Assembly: GCA_030546905.1 (NCBI GenBank)
Contig: JAUOPI010000006.1
Location: 105,101 to 169,100 of the forward strand
DNA from: Granulosicoccaceae sp. 1_MG-2023
GTDB taxonomy: Bacteria > Pseudomonadota > Gammaproteobacteria > Granulosicoccales > Granulosicoccaceae
Direction of reading: 5' to 3'
Length of the DNA stretch: 64,000 nt
Of this stretch, positions 51,314 to 60,186 are shown one piece after another (positions within the stretch are counted from its first letter, which is position 1; each line of letters opens with the position of its first letter). The notes below the pieces were generated by a model. It was not told the DNA's origin. It ran no database searches and was given only the letters and a program-made list of their open reading frames with translations. The position numbers and the translations under genes are program-made.

Positions 51314-53305
51314 ATGACAACAACGGCACTTAACTCGAAGAATATGGGCGCCAGGCGCCTGCGACAGGATATAGTTTCGCAGAAGGAACTCCGCCTTCGC
51401 GAACGGCTCCGGCATAGCGCGGAGCTAAGGGACAGGCATCTCGCCGCTCTTGACTACCTTTCTTCGCATCTTGCCGCTTCTGTCTCTCCCGTGCCGGGGC
51501 AATCCCAGCATGACCTGCTTTCTTCTCTCGCTGGTGAATTCGCCTCTCTGTTCAGTTTTTCCCGCTGCGGGGTGCTCTGGGTTAATGCCAACGGCATGCT
51601 TGAGCTCTACGGCAACCATCCCGGCGATGCGCAGGAACGGATTCAGACCGAACTGGAATATCTGCGCCGCACCGGTGCCATGGTGCGGGTGCTGCAGGCC
51701 AACAAGCCGGCCCTGAAAGAGTCTTCCGTTTACGGCGAATGGCTGGTCTACCACACCATCCGCACCGATGATCACGTGCTTGGCTTCCTGATCGGTGTGT
51801 TGCCGGAGCAGGGCATGATCGACGCGGTTATGCTCAAGCTGTTCGACGTGATGCTGCGCAACACGGCGTTTGCGCTGGATCATTTTGCCGATGAGCAGCT
51901 GGCCACCGCCGACCGCCTTTACCGGATTGCCAATGAGGCCGCGGCCTCGTCGGTTGCGCGTTTTAAATTTATCTCTGACCGCGATCGCCTGACCGGCCTG
52001 GCCACGCGGGCTGATTTCCTCCACCACACCGGGCTGCTGCAAAGCCGGGATACCGGCACCGATGCGGTGATGGTGATGAGTCTGGACTTTGACAACTTCA
52101 AAGCGGTCAATGCCGGTCACGGTTACGCCGCCGGCGATGCGGTGCTGGAAACCGCCGCGCAACGCCTGGTGTCGCTGTTCAAAGATGCGGATTTTCTCGC
52201 CGCGTATGGCCTTGAGGGCATACCGCATTGCGGGCGCACCGGTGAGGATGAGTTCTCCCTGGTGTTCAGTGCGCAAAGCGCTCCCGATGACAGTGTCTTG
52301 GCGGCACTGGGCGGTGCACTCGCCGAACGTCTCAGCGACCCCTATATCGTCGATGGCGATCGTGTGCGGGTGCGTGCCAGTGCCGGTGTGAGCGCCGATC
52401 GCAATGCCGGTATTACGGCCGCTGATTTATTACTGCAAGCCCAGCACGCACGTGCTGCAGCCCGCGATCAGGGCGCAGCGGTGCAGGTATTTGAAGCCGC
52501 TATGGCGCCGGCCGGCGAAGGGCTGAGCGAGGCGTCGCTGGCGGCAGCTTTGCGGGAAGGTCAGCTGCGGGTGTTTTACCAGCCGACGCTGGACGTGACC
52601 AGCGGTGCGGTCAGCGGTGCCGAGGCCTTGTTGCGCTGGCAGCATCCGGCCGAAGGCCTGATCGGTCCGGAGCGCTTTTTAGCGCTGGCCGAGAGCAGCG
52701 GGCTGATTCACGAAATCGGCGAGTATGTGCTGCGCGAAGCCTGCCGTTTACTGGCCCAGGCCGATGAAGCCGGCTATGACGATTTCAGCGTGTCGGTGAA
52801 TCTGTCGCCGGTGCAGTTGCTTGATGCGGATTTGCCGGCCAAGTGCCGCGCCATCGCCGATACACACAGTGCCGATCCTGCCCGTATCGGGCTGGAAGTC
52901 AGCGGTGCCGGTTTTGAGCGGCACGGCGCGACTGCCGAGCAGGTGTTGCGTGAGTTGGGTGAGAACGGCTTTTGTCTGATGATCGATGATTTCGGCGGCA
53001 GCAACAGTTCCTTGTCCGTGCTGCGTGATCTGCCGGTGAAATTAATCAAGATCGACTCGGCTTTTGTGCAGAATCTGCCCGACAGCAAGGTCGATAACGC
53101 GATCGCGCAGGCCATGGTCGCCATGGCGCAGGATCTGAACATGGAAATCCTCGCCGAAGGTATTGAGTCTGAAGATCAGCTGGAAAACGTCCGCGCGCTT
53201 GGCTGTGATCGTATGCAGGGCTATTTTCTCGGTCGCCCCTGCGGATACGGCGAGTTCGAAGCGATGATGAACGAATGGCGCAGTGTGGCTGATGTGGTGA
53301 TCTGA
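51314..53305 (+). CDS. GAF-like, degenerate GGDEF and EAL domain protein
   Basis: Cyclic-di-GMP-related signalling protein of 663 residues. An N-terminal coiled segment (15-55) leads into a GAF-like domain (about 60-195), a GGDEF domain (about 215-370) and an EAL domain (about 405-655). The GGDEF signature reads G310-E-D-E-F, with the second glycine replaced, and no RxxD inhibitory site is visible, so cyclase activity is doubtful. EAL is intact at 437-439, with VNLSPVQL, MIDDFG and AEGIESEDQ present; however the usual E-x-T-E loop reads LEVSGAG and DFGTGYSSL reads DFGGSNSSL. It could be a phosphodiesterase or a c-di-GMP receptor. Start ATG 51314; ribosome site weak. Confidence 0.88.
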   Translation: MTTTALNSKNMGARRLRQDIVSQKELRLRERLRHSAELRDRHLAALDYLSSHLAASVSPVPGQSQHDLLSSLAGEFASLFSFSRCGVLWVNANGMLELYGNHPGDAQERIQTELEYLRRTGAMVRVLQANKPALKESSVYGEWLVYHTIRTDDHVLGFLIGVLPEQGMIDAVMLKLFDVMLRNTAFALDHFADEQLATADRLYRIANEAAASSVARFKFISDRDRLTGLATRADFLHHTGLLQSRDTGTDAVMVMSLDFDNFKAVNAGHGYAAGDAVLETAAQRLVSLFKDADFLAAYGLEGIPHCGRTGEDEFSLVFSAQSAPDDSVLAALGGALAERLSDPYIVDGDRVRVRASAGVSADRNAGITAADLLLQAQHARAAARDQGAAVQVFEAAMAPAGEGLSEASLAAALREGQLRVFYQPTLDVTSGAVSGAEALLRWQHPAEGLIGPERFLALAESSGLIHEIGEYVLREACRLLAQADEAGYDDFSVSVNLSPVQLLDADLPAKCRAIADTHSADPARIGLEVSGAGFERHGATAEQVLRELGENGFCLMIDDFGGSNSSLSVLRDLPVKLIKIDSAFVQNLPDSKVDNAIAQAMVAMAQDLNMEILAEGIESEDQLENVRALGCDRMQGYFLGRPCGYGEFEAMMNEWRSVADVVI

Positions 53306-53325
53306 CCAGGCTTGCAAAACGTCCG

Positions 53326-53352
53326 AAAGATCCGGCTGCGGCCGGATTTTTT
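53326..53352 (+). terminator. intrinsic terminator of the GGDEF-EAL gene
   Basis: ATCCGGC (53330-53336) and GCCGGAT (53341-53347) pair over four bases and are followed by a run of six T residues. Confidence 0.9.
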
Positions 53353-53462
53353 GTGTCTGCAGAACGGCTCCCGGCCCTGTAGCTTGCCGGCGATTAATTT
53401 CAGGCGGGCGGCTAATTTAGGGTAGAATCGGCGCATTTGTTTTTTCCCGATGCAGGTTTCTA

Positions 53463-54260
53463 ATGCTCACTTATCCCGAGATTGATCCGGTCGCTGTCTC
53501 GCTCGGACCGATGAAGATTCACTGGTACGGCTTGATGTATCTGGTCGGCTTTGCCGGCGGTTGGTGGCTGGCAAAGCTGCGAGCCAAACGGCCCGGTTCG
53601 GGCTGGGACCCGGAAGAGATCGGCGATCTGGTGTTTTATATCGCGCTCGGTGTCGTGCTCGGCGGGCGTATCGGCTACGTGCTTTTCTACAACTTCCCGG
53701 TGTTTGCCGAAAATCCGCTGACCATCTTCAAAATCTGGCAGGGCGGGATGTCCTTCCATGGCGGACTGATCGGCGTGCTTATCGCGTTCTGGTTGTATGC
53801 GCGCAAAACCGGCCGTGGCTTTTTCAATGTGGCCGACCTGATTGCGCCGGTGGTGCCGATCGGCCTCGGCGCGGGGCGTTTGGGTAACTTTATCAACGGC
53901 GAGCTCTGGGGACGTGTCACCGACGTGCCCTGGGGAATGGTTTTCCCCGGTGGCGGGCCGCTGCCGCGTCATCCCTCGCAGCTCTATCAGTTCTTCCTGG
54001 AAGGGCCGCTGTTTTTCGCCTTGATCTGGCTGTACTCGAAGAAACCGCGTCCGACCATGGCGGTGTCCGGTTTTTTCCTGATCTATTACGGTATTTACCG
54101 CTTCCTGATTGAATTCGTGCGCGAGCCTGATTCGCAGCTGGGCTTTGTGGCATTGGACTGGATGACGCAGGGGCAACTGTTATCACTGCCGATGATCGCC
54201 TTCGGCGTGCTTTTTATCTGGCTTGCCAGCCGGCGTAAACCGGCAGATCAGGAGGCCTGA
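53463..54260 (+). CDS. lgt: prolipoprotein diacylglyceryl transferase
   Basis: Inner-membrane enzyme attaching diacylglycerol to the lipobox cysteine of lipoproteins, needed for instance by the CBM9-type lipoproteins in this window. The 265 residues have about seven membrane helices, [14 protein letters not shown], the FHGGLIGV segment and the signature [16 protein letters not shown]. Start ATG 53463. First gene of lgt-thyA-folA, the neighbour spaced by only two bases with AGGAGG overlapping its stop. Confidence 0.97.
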   Translation: MLTYPEIDPVAVSLGPMKIHWYGLMYLVGFAGGWWLAKLRAKRPGSGWDPEEIGDLVFYIALGVVLGGRIGYVLFYNFPVFAENPLTIFKIWQGGMSFHGGLIGVLIAFWLYARKTGRGFFNVADLIAPVVPIGLGAGRLGNFINGELWGRVTDVPWGMVFPGGGPLPRHPSQLYQFFLEGPLFFALIWLYSKKPRPTMAVSGFFLIYYGIYRFLIEFVREPDSQLGFVALDWMTQGQLLSLPMIAFGVLFIWLASRRKPADQEA

Positions 54261-54262
54261 GT

Positions 54263-55057
54263 ATGCGGCAGTATCTCGATCTGATGCGTCACGTGATGGC
54301 GCAGGGCACGGATAAATCCGACCGCACCGGCACCGGCACCCGCTCGGTGTTCGGCTATCAGATGCGCTTTGATCTGGCGGATGGATTTCCGCTGCTCACC
54401 ACCAAGAAGCTGCACCTGCGCTCAATCATCCATGAACTGCTGTGGTTCCTGCAGGGCGATACGAATATCCGCTACCTCAAGGACAACGGCGTTAGCATTT
54501 GGGATGAATGGGCGGATGAGAACGGCGATCTGGGGCCGGTCTACGGTCACCAGTGGCGCAGTTGGACGGGGGCGGACGGCGAAACCATCGACCAGATAAC
54601 GCAAGCCGTAAACCTGGTCAAACACAATCCGGATTCGCGCAGGATCATTGTCAGCGCCTGGAACGTGGCCGATGTGGAGAATATGGCGCTGCCACCGTGT
54701 CATTGTCTGTTTCAGTTCTACGTTGCCGACGGCAAGCTCAGTTGCCAGCTCTACCAGCGTAGTGCTGATATCTTTCTCGGCGTGCCGTTCAATATTGCAA
54801 GCTACGCACTGCTGACCATGATGATGGCGCAGGTGTGTGGTCTGCAGGCCGGTGAGTTCATCCACACCTTCGGCGACGCGCATCTGTACAGCAATCACTT
54901 TGAGCAGGCAGAGACGCAGCTGGCCCGCACGCCGGGGCCGTTGCCGACCATGCAGATCAATCCGGACGTGACCGACATTTTCGGCTTCACCTTTGACGAC
55001 TTCACGCTGCTCGGCTATGAGGCGCAGGCGCATATCAAAGCGCCGGTGGCGGTCTGA
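54263..55057 (+). CDS. thyA: thymidylate synthase
   Basis: Methylates dUMP to dTMP with methylene-tetrahydrofolate, giving dihydrofolate. The 264-residue protein shows [16 protein letters not shown], the catalytic cysteine in [12 protein letters not shown] and the substrate-binding [21 protein letters not shown], identical in layout to E. coli ThyA. RBS AGGAGGCCTGAGT before ATG 54263. Its stop overlaps the folA start by one base, coupling the enzyme that makes dihydrofolate to the one that recycles it. Confidence 0.98.
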   Translation: MRQYLDLMRHVMAQGTDKSDRTGTGTRSVFGYQMRFDLADGFPLLTTKKLHLRSIIHELLWFLQGDTNIRYLKDNGVSIWDEWADENGDLGPVYGHQWRSWTGADGETIDQITQAVNLVKHNPDSRRIIVSAWNVADVENMALPPCHCLFQFYVADGKLSCQLYQRSADIFLGVPFNIASYALLTMMMAQVCGLQAGEFIHTFGDAHLYSNHFEQAETQLARTPGPLPTMQINPDVTDIFGFTFDDFTLLGYEAQAHIKAPVAV

Positions 55058-55557
55058 TGTTGGCGATGATTATGGCGATGGATCGCAACCGCCTGATCGG
55101 TGCCGACGGTGGTATGCCCTGGCATCTGCCGAATGAGTTGCAATACTTCAAGCGTGTCACCATGGGCAAGCCTCTTATCATGGGGCGCAAGACCTTCGAA
55201 TCCATCGGGCGGCCTTTGCCGGGCCGGGCCAATATTGTGGTGACCGGCAATACGCAGTGGTCGCACGAGGGCGTGTGGGTGGCGCACGATCTGGAGACGG
55301 CGATCGCGCTGGCTGAAAAACACAAGCAGGGTGCTGATGAGGTCATGATTATCGGCGGCGCCAGTCTGTGTCGTCAGGCCATGCCGCTGACAGAAAAACT
55401 CTATCTCACCGTGATCGATCATGAGTTCGAGGGTGACACCTGGCTGGACAGCTTCGAGGAGTCAGACTGGCAGGAGTTGAGCTGCGAACAGGTCCGGCCC
55501 GATGAGAAAAATCCCTATGCTTACCGCTGCCGCGTCTTGTTAAGGAAACCGCTGTGA
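55057..55557 (+). CDS. folA: dihydrofolate reductase
   Basis: NADPH-dependent reduction of dihydrofolate. The 166 residues contain IMAMDRNRLIGADGGMPWHLPNELQYFKRVTMGKPLIMGRKTFESIGRPLPGR (in part), with the substrate carboxylate partner in the DxG-M-W-LP-(E/D) loop; here the canonical aspartate is E in NELQYF, as in many gammaproteobacterial enzymes. GASLCRQAMPL and VIDHEFEGDTWL follow. ATG 55057 shares a base with the thyA stop; a small membrane protein gene overlaps its end. Confidence 0.97.
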   Translation: MLAMIMAMDRNRLIGADGGMPWHLPNELQYFKRVTMGKPLIMGRKTFESIGRPLPGRANIVVTGNTQWSHEGVWVAHDLETAIALAEKHKQGADEVMIIGGASLCRQAMPLTEKLYLTVIDHEFEGDTWLDSFEESDWQELSCEQVRPDEKNPYAYRCRVLLRKPL

Positions 55558-55760
55558 TCCGGGCTTTTTTCTATCTGCATCTGGCCGGTTTGCTGGTTCT
55601 GCTGGCCGGTCTTGTCTGGTATTTCGGCGGTGATGCTGATGGCCGTACAACCGGCACCATGGTGGCTATCTCGTCGCTGTTGGGATTGGGCCTGATGATG
55701 ATTTCGCCCTGGCCGGTGGTAAAGGCCATTCAATGGATGATGAAATCGTCCGGGCGCTGA
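55554..55760 (+). CDS. small two-helix membrane protein
   Basis: A 68-residue protein starting at GTG 55554, overlapping the folA stop by four bases (GTGA), so probably translated by coupling. Two hydrophobic helices (about 7-25 and 38-58) flank a short loop with DADGRT, and it ends KAIQWMMKSSGR. I do not recognise the family. Its coding character and overlap support a real gene; its function is unknown. Confidence 0.65.
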   Translation: MIRAFFYLHLAGLLVLLAGLVWYFGGDADGRTTGTMVAISSLLGLGLMMISPWPVVKAIQWMMKSSGR

Positions 55761-55772
55761 AACAGGACGTTT

Positions 55773-56603
55773 TCAGCGCTTTTTCGGTGCCTGAGCCTGC
55801 GGGCAGCGCAGGCGCGTATACACCCCGGTCTGCAGCGCGTAGGCGGTCAGAAATCCTCCCCAGACACAGCCGCTGTCCAGGGCGACCACATCGTGTGCGC
55901 TGGGCGTGCCGACCGTGGACCAGTGGCCGAAAATGACCTTCATATCCTCATGTCGCCGGTCCGCGACTTCGTACCAGGGCAGCAGTGATTCAGGCTGAGT
56001 GCCGGGGCTGTCTTTTTCCTTGAAATCGAGTTCGCCGTCACGCCGGCAATAGCGCATGCGGGTCAGCACATTAATCGCAAAGCGCAGGCGTTTTTCTCCC
56101 TCGCGGCCTTCGCGCCAGCGTGCCGGGCTGTTGCCGTACATAAACGTAAACAGCTCGCGGTAGTTGTCGGCGCGCAGAGCAGACTCGACAAACGCGGCTT
56201 CGCGCAGCGCGGTGGCGCGGTCCCAATGCGGATGCAGGCCGGCGTGACTGAGCACGTGCGGGCCGTTTTCCTCGACCAGCAGCAGCGGGCGGCGGCGCAG
56301 CCAGTCGAGCAATTCCGGCGCATCCTCTGCGCGCAGGATCGCCTCCAGCGTGTCCTTGGATGAGGCTTTGCGCGCGCCGGCGGCGACGGCCAGCAGATGC
56401 AGATCGTGATTGCCGAGTACGGTTTCGGCGGCATCGCCCAGGGATTTCACAAATCGCAGGCAGCCCAGCGAATCGGGACCGCGGTTAATCAGGTCGCCGC
56501 AAAGCCAGAGCTTGTCGCGGGCCGGGTCGAAGTGTACTGCATCGAGCAGGCGTTGCAGTGGCTCCAGGCAACCTTGCAGGTCGCCGACAGCATAGGTGGT
56601 CAT
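55773..56603 (-). CDS. apaH: symmetrical bis(5'-nucleosyl)-tetraphosphatase
   Basis: Metallophosphatase cleaving Ap4A to two ADP, and decapping Np4-capped RNA in other bacteria. The 276 residues contain VGDLQGC, CGDLINRGPDSL, LGNHDLH and the SHAGLHPHWD loop of the phosphoesterase fold. Last gene of lptD-surA-pdxA-rsmA-apaG-apaH; its ATG shares a base with the apaG stop. Ends 12 bases from the small membrane gene in the opposite direction. Confidence 0.96.
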   Translation of the reverse strand: MTTYAVGDLQGCLEPLQRLLDAVHFDPARDKLWLCGDLINRGPDSLGCLRFVKSLGDAAETVLGNHDLHLLAVAAGARKASSKDTLEAILRAEDAPELLDWLRRRPLLLVEENGPHVLSHAGLHPHWDRATALREAAFVESALRADNYRELFTFMYGNSPARWREGREGEKRLRFAINVLTRMRYCRRDGELDFKEKDSPGTQPESLLPWYEVADRRHEDMKVIFGHWSTVGTPSAHDVVALDSGCVWGGFLTAYALQTGVYTRLRCPQAQAPKKR

Positions 56604-57013
56604 TAGTGCAGGGTGCGCGGTGTGGTCAGGAGAAATTCGGGAATCTGCGCGTCAAAGCGCTCGCCTTCATCGGTTTCCATCTGGTAGCTGCCGCCCATGG
56701 TGCCCATCGGCGTTTCCAGCATGGTACCGCTGGTGTACTGGAAGCCTTCGCCGGGGCGCAGATGCGGGGTCTCGCCAACCACGCCTTCACCACGGACTTC
56801 CTGGGTTTTACCGTTGGCATCGGTGATGATCCAGTGCCGGGTCAGCAGGCGTGCGGGACGGTCACCCACATTGCGGATGGTGATCGTATAGGCAAAGACA
56901 TAGCGGTTTTCGTCCGGCTCCGACTCGCTTTCCATGTAGTGAGTGTCAACATCGACCTCAATGCGGTCATCAAACTCAGTTTGCACGCGTGAATTTCCGT
57001 AGGCTTTAAGCAA
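56603..57013 (-). CDS. apaG: ApaG protein
   Basis: Small beta-sandwich (DUF525) protein, associated with Co2+/Mg2+ resistance phenotypes but of undefined biochemical role. ENRYVFAYTITIRNVG, ARLLTRHWIITDANGKTQEVRGEGVVGE (in part) and GEGFQYTSGTMLETPMGTMGGSYQM are diagnostic. The farthest start is TTG 57013, where GGAGG is only two bases away; GTG at 56986 (127 residues) aligns better with E. coli ApaG. Within the conserved operon with rsmA and apaH. Confidence 0.94.
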   Translation of the reverse strand: MLKAYGNSRVQTEFDDRIEVDVDTHYMESESEPDENRYVFAYTITIRNVGDRPARLLTRHWIITDANGKTQEVRGEGVVGETPHLRPGEGFQYTSGTMLETPMGTMGGSYQMETDEGERFDAQIPEFLLTTPRTLH

Positions 57014-57070
57014 TTCCTCCGATCATAACGCAGGTCAACAGCTGCCGCCAAACCGGTGATGCGTTCCGTT

Positions 57071-57838
57071 TCAGCCGTCGGCAAGGGCGCTGAGGCGGAA
57101 GAAGTCATCCACCGAGAGGTTTTCCGCGCGCTCCGAGGGGGACAGGCCGATCGACTCCATGGCGTCACTGCTGATCAGGCCTTTGAGATTGTTGCGCAGG
57201 GTCTTGCGCCGCTGGCTGAAGCTTTGCGACACCACTTTGGCAAATACAGCCGGGTCGTGCGCCGGGATGCCGGCCGGATCGCGCGGTACCAGACGTACGA
57301 TTGATGAATCGACTGCCGGTGGCGGGAAAAACGCGCCGGGCGGCACATCAAAGAGTTTTTCAGCGCGACACAGGGCCTGAATCATTACCGAGAGCCGGCC
57401 ATAGGTTTTGGAGCCGGGCGCGGCGGTCATGCGGTCGACCACTTCCTTTTGCAGCATGAAATGCATGTCGCGGATATGGGCGGCGTAGCCCAGCAGGTGG
57501 AACAGCAGCGGTGAGGAGATGTTATAGGGCAGGTTGCCGATTACGCGCAGCGCCTCACCAAAGCCGGAAAAGTCCGCTTTCAGCGCATCCTGGCTGATGA
57601 TCGTCAGCGCCGCGTTGGCGGGTTTTTTCTCATTCAGCAGGGTCACCAGATCGCGGTCCAGTTCAATCGCGGTGAGCTTGCCGCAGGCCTCGAGGACCGG
57701 GAAGGTCAGGGCGCCCTGGCCGGGGCCGATCTCAAGGAGATTGTCGCCTGCCTGCGGTGCAATCGAACCGACAATGCGCCGGATGATGTTCGGATCGTGC
57801 AGGAAGTTCTGTCCGAAGCGTTTGCGCGGCCGGTGCAT
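57071..57838 (-). CDS. rsmA: 16S rRNA dimethyladenosine transferase RsmA
   Basis: Dimethylates A1518 and A1519 of 16S rRNA (KsgA). The 255 residues open with RKRFGQNFLHDPNIIRRIV and show the SAM site LEIGPGQGALT, the catalytic NLPYNISSPLLF and the C-terminal helical domain with FSQRRKTLRNNLKGL. Start ATG 57838, 78 bases after the pdxA stop, within the operon. Confidence 0.97.
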   Translation of the reverse strand: MHRPRKRFGQNFLHDPNIIRRIVGSIAPQAGDNLLEIGPGQGALTFPVLEACGKLTAIELDRDLVTLLNEKKPANAALTIISQDALKADFSGFGEALRVIGNLPYNISSPLLFHLLGYAAHIRDMHFMLQKEVVDRMTAAPGSKTYGRLSVMIQALCRAEKLFDVPPGAFFPPPAVDSSIVRLVPRDPAGIPAHDPAVFAKVVSQSFSQRRKTLRNNLKGLISSDAMESIGLSPSERAENLSVDDFFRLSALADG

Positions 57839-57916
57839 GGTGATGGGAACCTCAATCTGAATGTCGACAGCGCATTATGCCTTAAGCGCCGTGACTTGCC
57901 TAAACGCCGGCGCGCG

Positions 57917-58903
57917 TCAGTGTGCCGGTGCCACGCCGCCCATACGTGCGGCCATGGCAATCGCCGCGTTTAGGCTGCCGGCGTCGATCTGTCCGCTGCC
58001 GGCCAGATCCAGTGCTGTGCCGTGATCGACTGAGGTGCGGGTCAGCGGCAGGCCCAGAGTGACATTGACGGCCTGACCGAAACCGGCGTATTTGAGCACC
58101 GGCAGGCCCTGGTCATGAAACATGGCCAGCACTGCGTCGGCCGTATCAAGATGACGCGGAGTGAACAGGGTGTCGGCCGGCAGGGCGCCACTGAGTCTGA
58201 AGCCCTCGCTGCGCAGGCGTTCGAGCAGCGGGTCGATGATGTCGCATTCTTCGCGTCCCATATGTCCGCTTTCACCGGCATGCGGATTCAGGCCGGAGAC
58301 CAGAATATGCGGGTCGGGGATGGCGAATTTTGTGATCAGGTCGTGATGCAGAACGCGCAGGACGCGTTCCAGGCGTTCCGTGGTGATGGCGGCGGGCACG
58401 TCCTTAAGCGGCAGATGCGTGGTGGCCAGGGCGACGCGGAAGCTGCCGGCGGCCAGCATCATCACCGGTTGGGCTGCGGTTTTGTCGGCCAGGTATTCGG
58501 TATGGCCGGTAAAGGGGATGCCGGCATCGTTGATCACGCCTTTGTGCAGCGGGGCGGTAATCATGGCCGCGAAACGTCCGCTCAGACAGCCGTCGATGGC
58601 GGTGTCGAGCAGCGACAGTACATGCCCGGCATTGGCCGGATTAAGCTGCCCCGGTACGGCTTCGGCGGCCAGCCCGTGGTCGAGCACCAATAGCTCGCCG
58701 GCCGCGGCGGGGGCGGCCGTGTCGCTGAAATCCCGCAGGCTGATGTCTATGCCCAGTTGTGCGGCCCGGGCGGCCAGCAGGGCTTTATTGCCGGCTACCA
58801 CCAGCCGGGCGTTGCTGAGCGGTTTGCGCGCCTGCATCAGCGCCAGATCCGGTCCGATGCCGGCCGGTTCACCGCAGGTCAGTATCAGCGTCGGCAGTGA
58901 CAT
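57917..58903 (-). CDS. pdxA: 4-hydroxythreonine-4-phosphate dehydrogenase
   Basis: NAD-dependent oxidation step of the DXP-dependent pyridoxal phosphate pathway. The 328 residues have TCGEPAGIGPDLALM, the metal-binding GHTEYLAD, the LNPHAGESGHMGREECDIIDPLLE region (in part) and the C-terminal FHDQGLPVLKY. ATG 58903 shares one base with the surA stop (TGATG), a tightly coupled arrangement as in E. coli. Confidence 0.95.
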   Translation of the reverse strand: MSLPTLILTCGEPAGIGPDLALMQARKPLSNARLVVAGNKALLAARAAQLGIDISLRDFSDTAAPAAAGELLVLDHGLAAEAVPGQLNPANAGHVLSLLDTAIDGCLSGRFAAMITAPLHKGVINDAGIPFTGHTEYLADKTAAQPVMMLAAGSFRVALATTHLPLKDVPAAITTERLERVLRVLHHDLITKFAIPDPHILVSGLNPHAGESGHMGREECDIIDPLLERLRSEGFRLSGALPADTLFTPRHLDTADAVLAMFHDQGLPVLKYAGFGQAVNVTLGLPLTRTSVDHGTALDLAGSGQIDAGSLNAAIAMAARMGGVAPAH

Positions 58904-60186
58904 CAGGAGGCGTCGCGGATTTCAACATAGGCATCGGCGCGCAGGCGTCGCAGCCACAGTTCAAATTCCTGATCGGCGCGGGCTTTTTTCAGCAGCGCTT
59001 CGGCCTCGTTGCGTTCGGCCGTCGGGTCGGCCACATAGTCGCGCCGTTCCAGTACTTCCAGCAGATGCCAGCCGAAGTTGCTGCGAAACGGCTGGCTGAG
59101 CGTGCCGACAGGCAGCTGTGCGGCGACTTCTTCAAACTGTGGCACCATCTCTCCGCTGCGGAACCAGGGCAGTTCCCCGCCGCGGCTTTTGCTGCCGGGA
59201 TCTTCGGAGACCTCGGCCGCAACCCGGGCAAAGTCCTCGCCGGCCAGAATACGCTGCCGCGCGGCGAGCATTTTCTGCTGCGCGGCTGTCGGGTCCTGAC
59301 CGGGCTCAACACGCAGCAGAATGTGCCGCGCGCGGGTCTCGGTCTGCGCGGTGTCCTCGGCTTCGCGCAGATCGTCGACCTTGATCAGATGAAACCCGTT
59401 ACCGCTGCGGATCGGTTGGCTGATATCGCCTTTGTTCATGCGCATGATCACGCTGGCAAATGCATCGGGCAGTTCACGGGCTTTGCGCCAGCCGACCACA
59501 CCGCCTTGCAGGGCTTCGTTGCCGTCGGACTCGGTGCGTGCCAGATCGGCAAAATCCGCCCCGGCCAGCAGTTGGGCGCGCAGCGCATTGATGCGTTGTT
59601 CGGCGGCGTTGATTTGCTCCGGACCGGCGCCTTCGGGGACGGCTACCAGCAGGTGGCGCAGGTAGAAATCGGCGTTGGCGCGTGCGCTGCTTTTGTTGCG
59701 CGCGATAAAGTCGTCCAGCTCCCGTTCGGATACGGTGACCTTGGCGTCGACCTGTTGACCGCGCAGGCGTGAGAGGGTCAGTTCTTCGCGGATATTGTTG
59801 CGGAAGGCGGTGTACTCAATGCCTTCGCGTTGCAGGGCCTGGCGGAAGGCCGGCAGGTCCATGCCGTTATTGCGTGCAATGGAGGTGACGGCGCGGTTAA
59901 GCGTTTCGTCATCAATGCGGATGCCGCGTTTTTGCGCTTCCTGCATCTGCACCTTGGTCAGTATCAGTTTGTCGAGGATGCGCTGACGCATCACCGTCTG
60001 TGCCGGCAGCTGCTGTCCGGCTTCGGCGGCCTGACGTTGGACAAAGCGGTATTCGTTGTCGATCTCGCTTTGCAGAATGATGTCGTTGTTGACCACGGCG
60101 GCGATGCCGTCGAGTTTGACATCGGCTGCCATAGCCGCGGAGCTGCCCAGGAGCAGGGCGGCCATCAGGGTGTGTTTCAGCTTCAT
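58903..60186 (-). CDS. surA: periplasmic chaperone/PPIase SurA
   Basis: Chaperone of outer-membrane proteins. The 427-residue precursor has a signal peptide (LLLGSSAAMA-ADVKL), an N-terminal chaperone domain with VNNDIILQSEID, two parvulin domains (about 170-275 and 285-385; LRHLLVAVPEG and ARHILLRVEPG) and a C-terminal helix. Overlaps the lptD stop by four bases, linking LptD and its folding factor. Confidence 0.96.
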   Translation of the reverse strand: MKLKHTLMAALLLGSSAAMAADVKLDGIAAVVNNDIILQSEIDNEYRFVQRQAAEAGQQLPAQTVMRQRILDKLILTKVQMQEAQKRGIRIDDETLNRAVTSIARNNGMDLPAFRQALQREGIEYTAFRNNIREELTLSRLRGQQVDAKVTVSERELDDFIARNKSSARANADFYLRHLLVAVPEGAGPEQINAAEQRINALRAQLLAGADFADLARTESDGNEALQGGVVGWRKARELPDAFASVIMRMNKGDISQPIRSGNGFHLIKVDDLREAEDTAQTETRARHILLRVEPGQDPTAAQQKMLAARQRILAGEDFARVAAEVSEDPGSKSRGGELPWFRSGEMVPQFEEVAAQLPVGTLSQPFRSNFGWHLLEVLERRDYVADPTAERNEAEALLKKARADQEFELWLRRLRADAYVEIRDAS

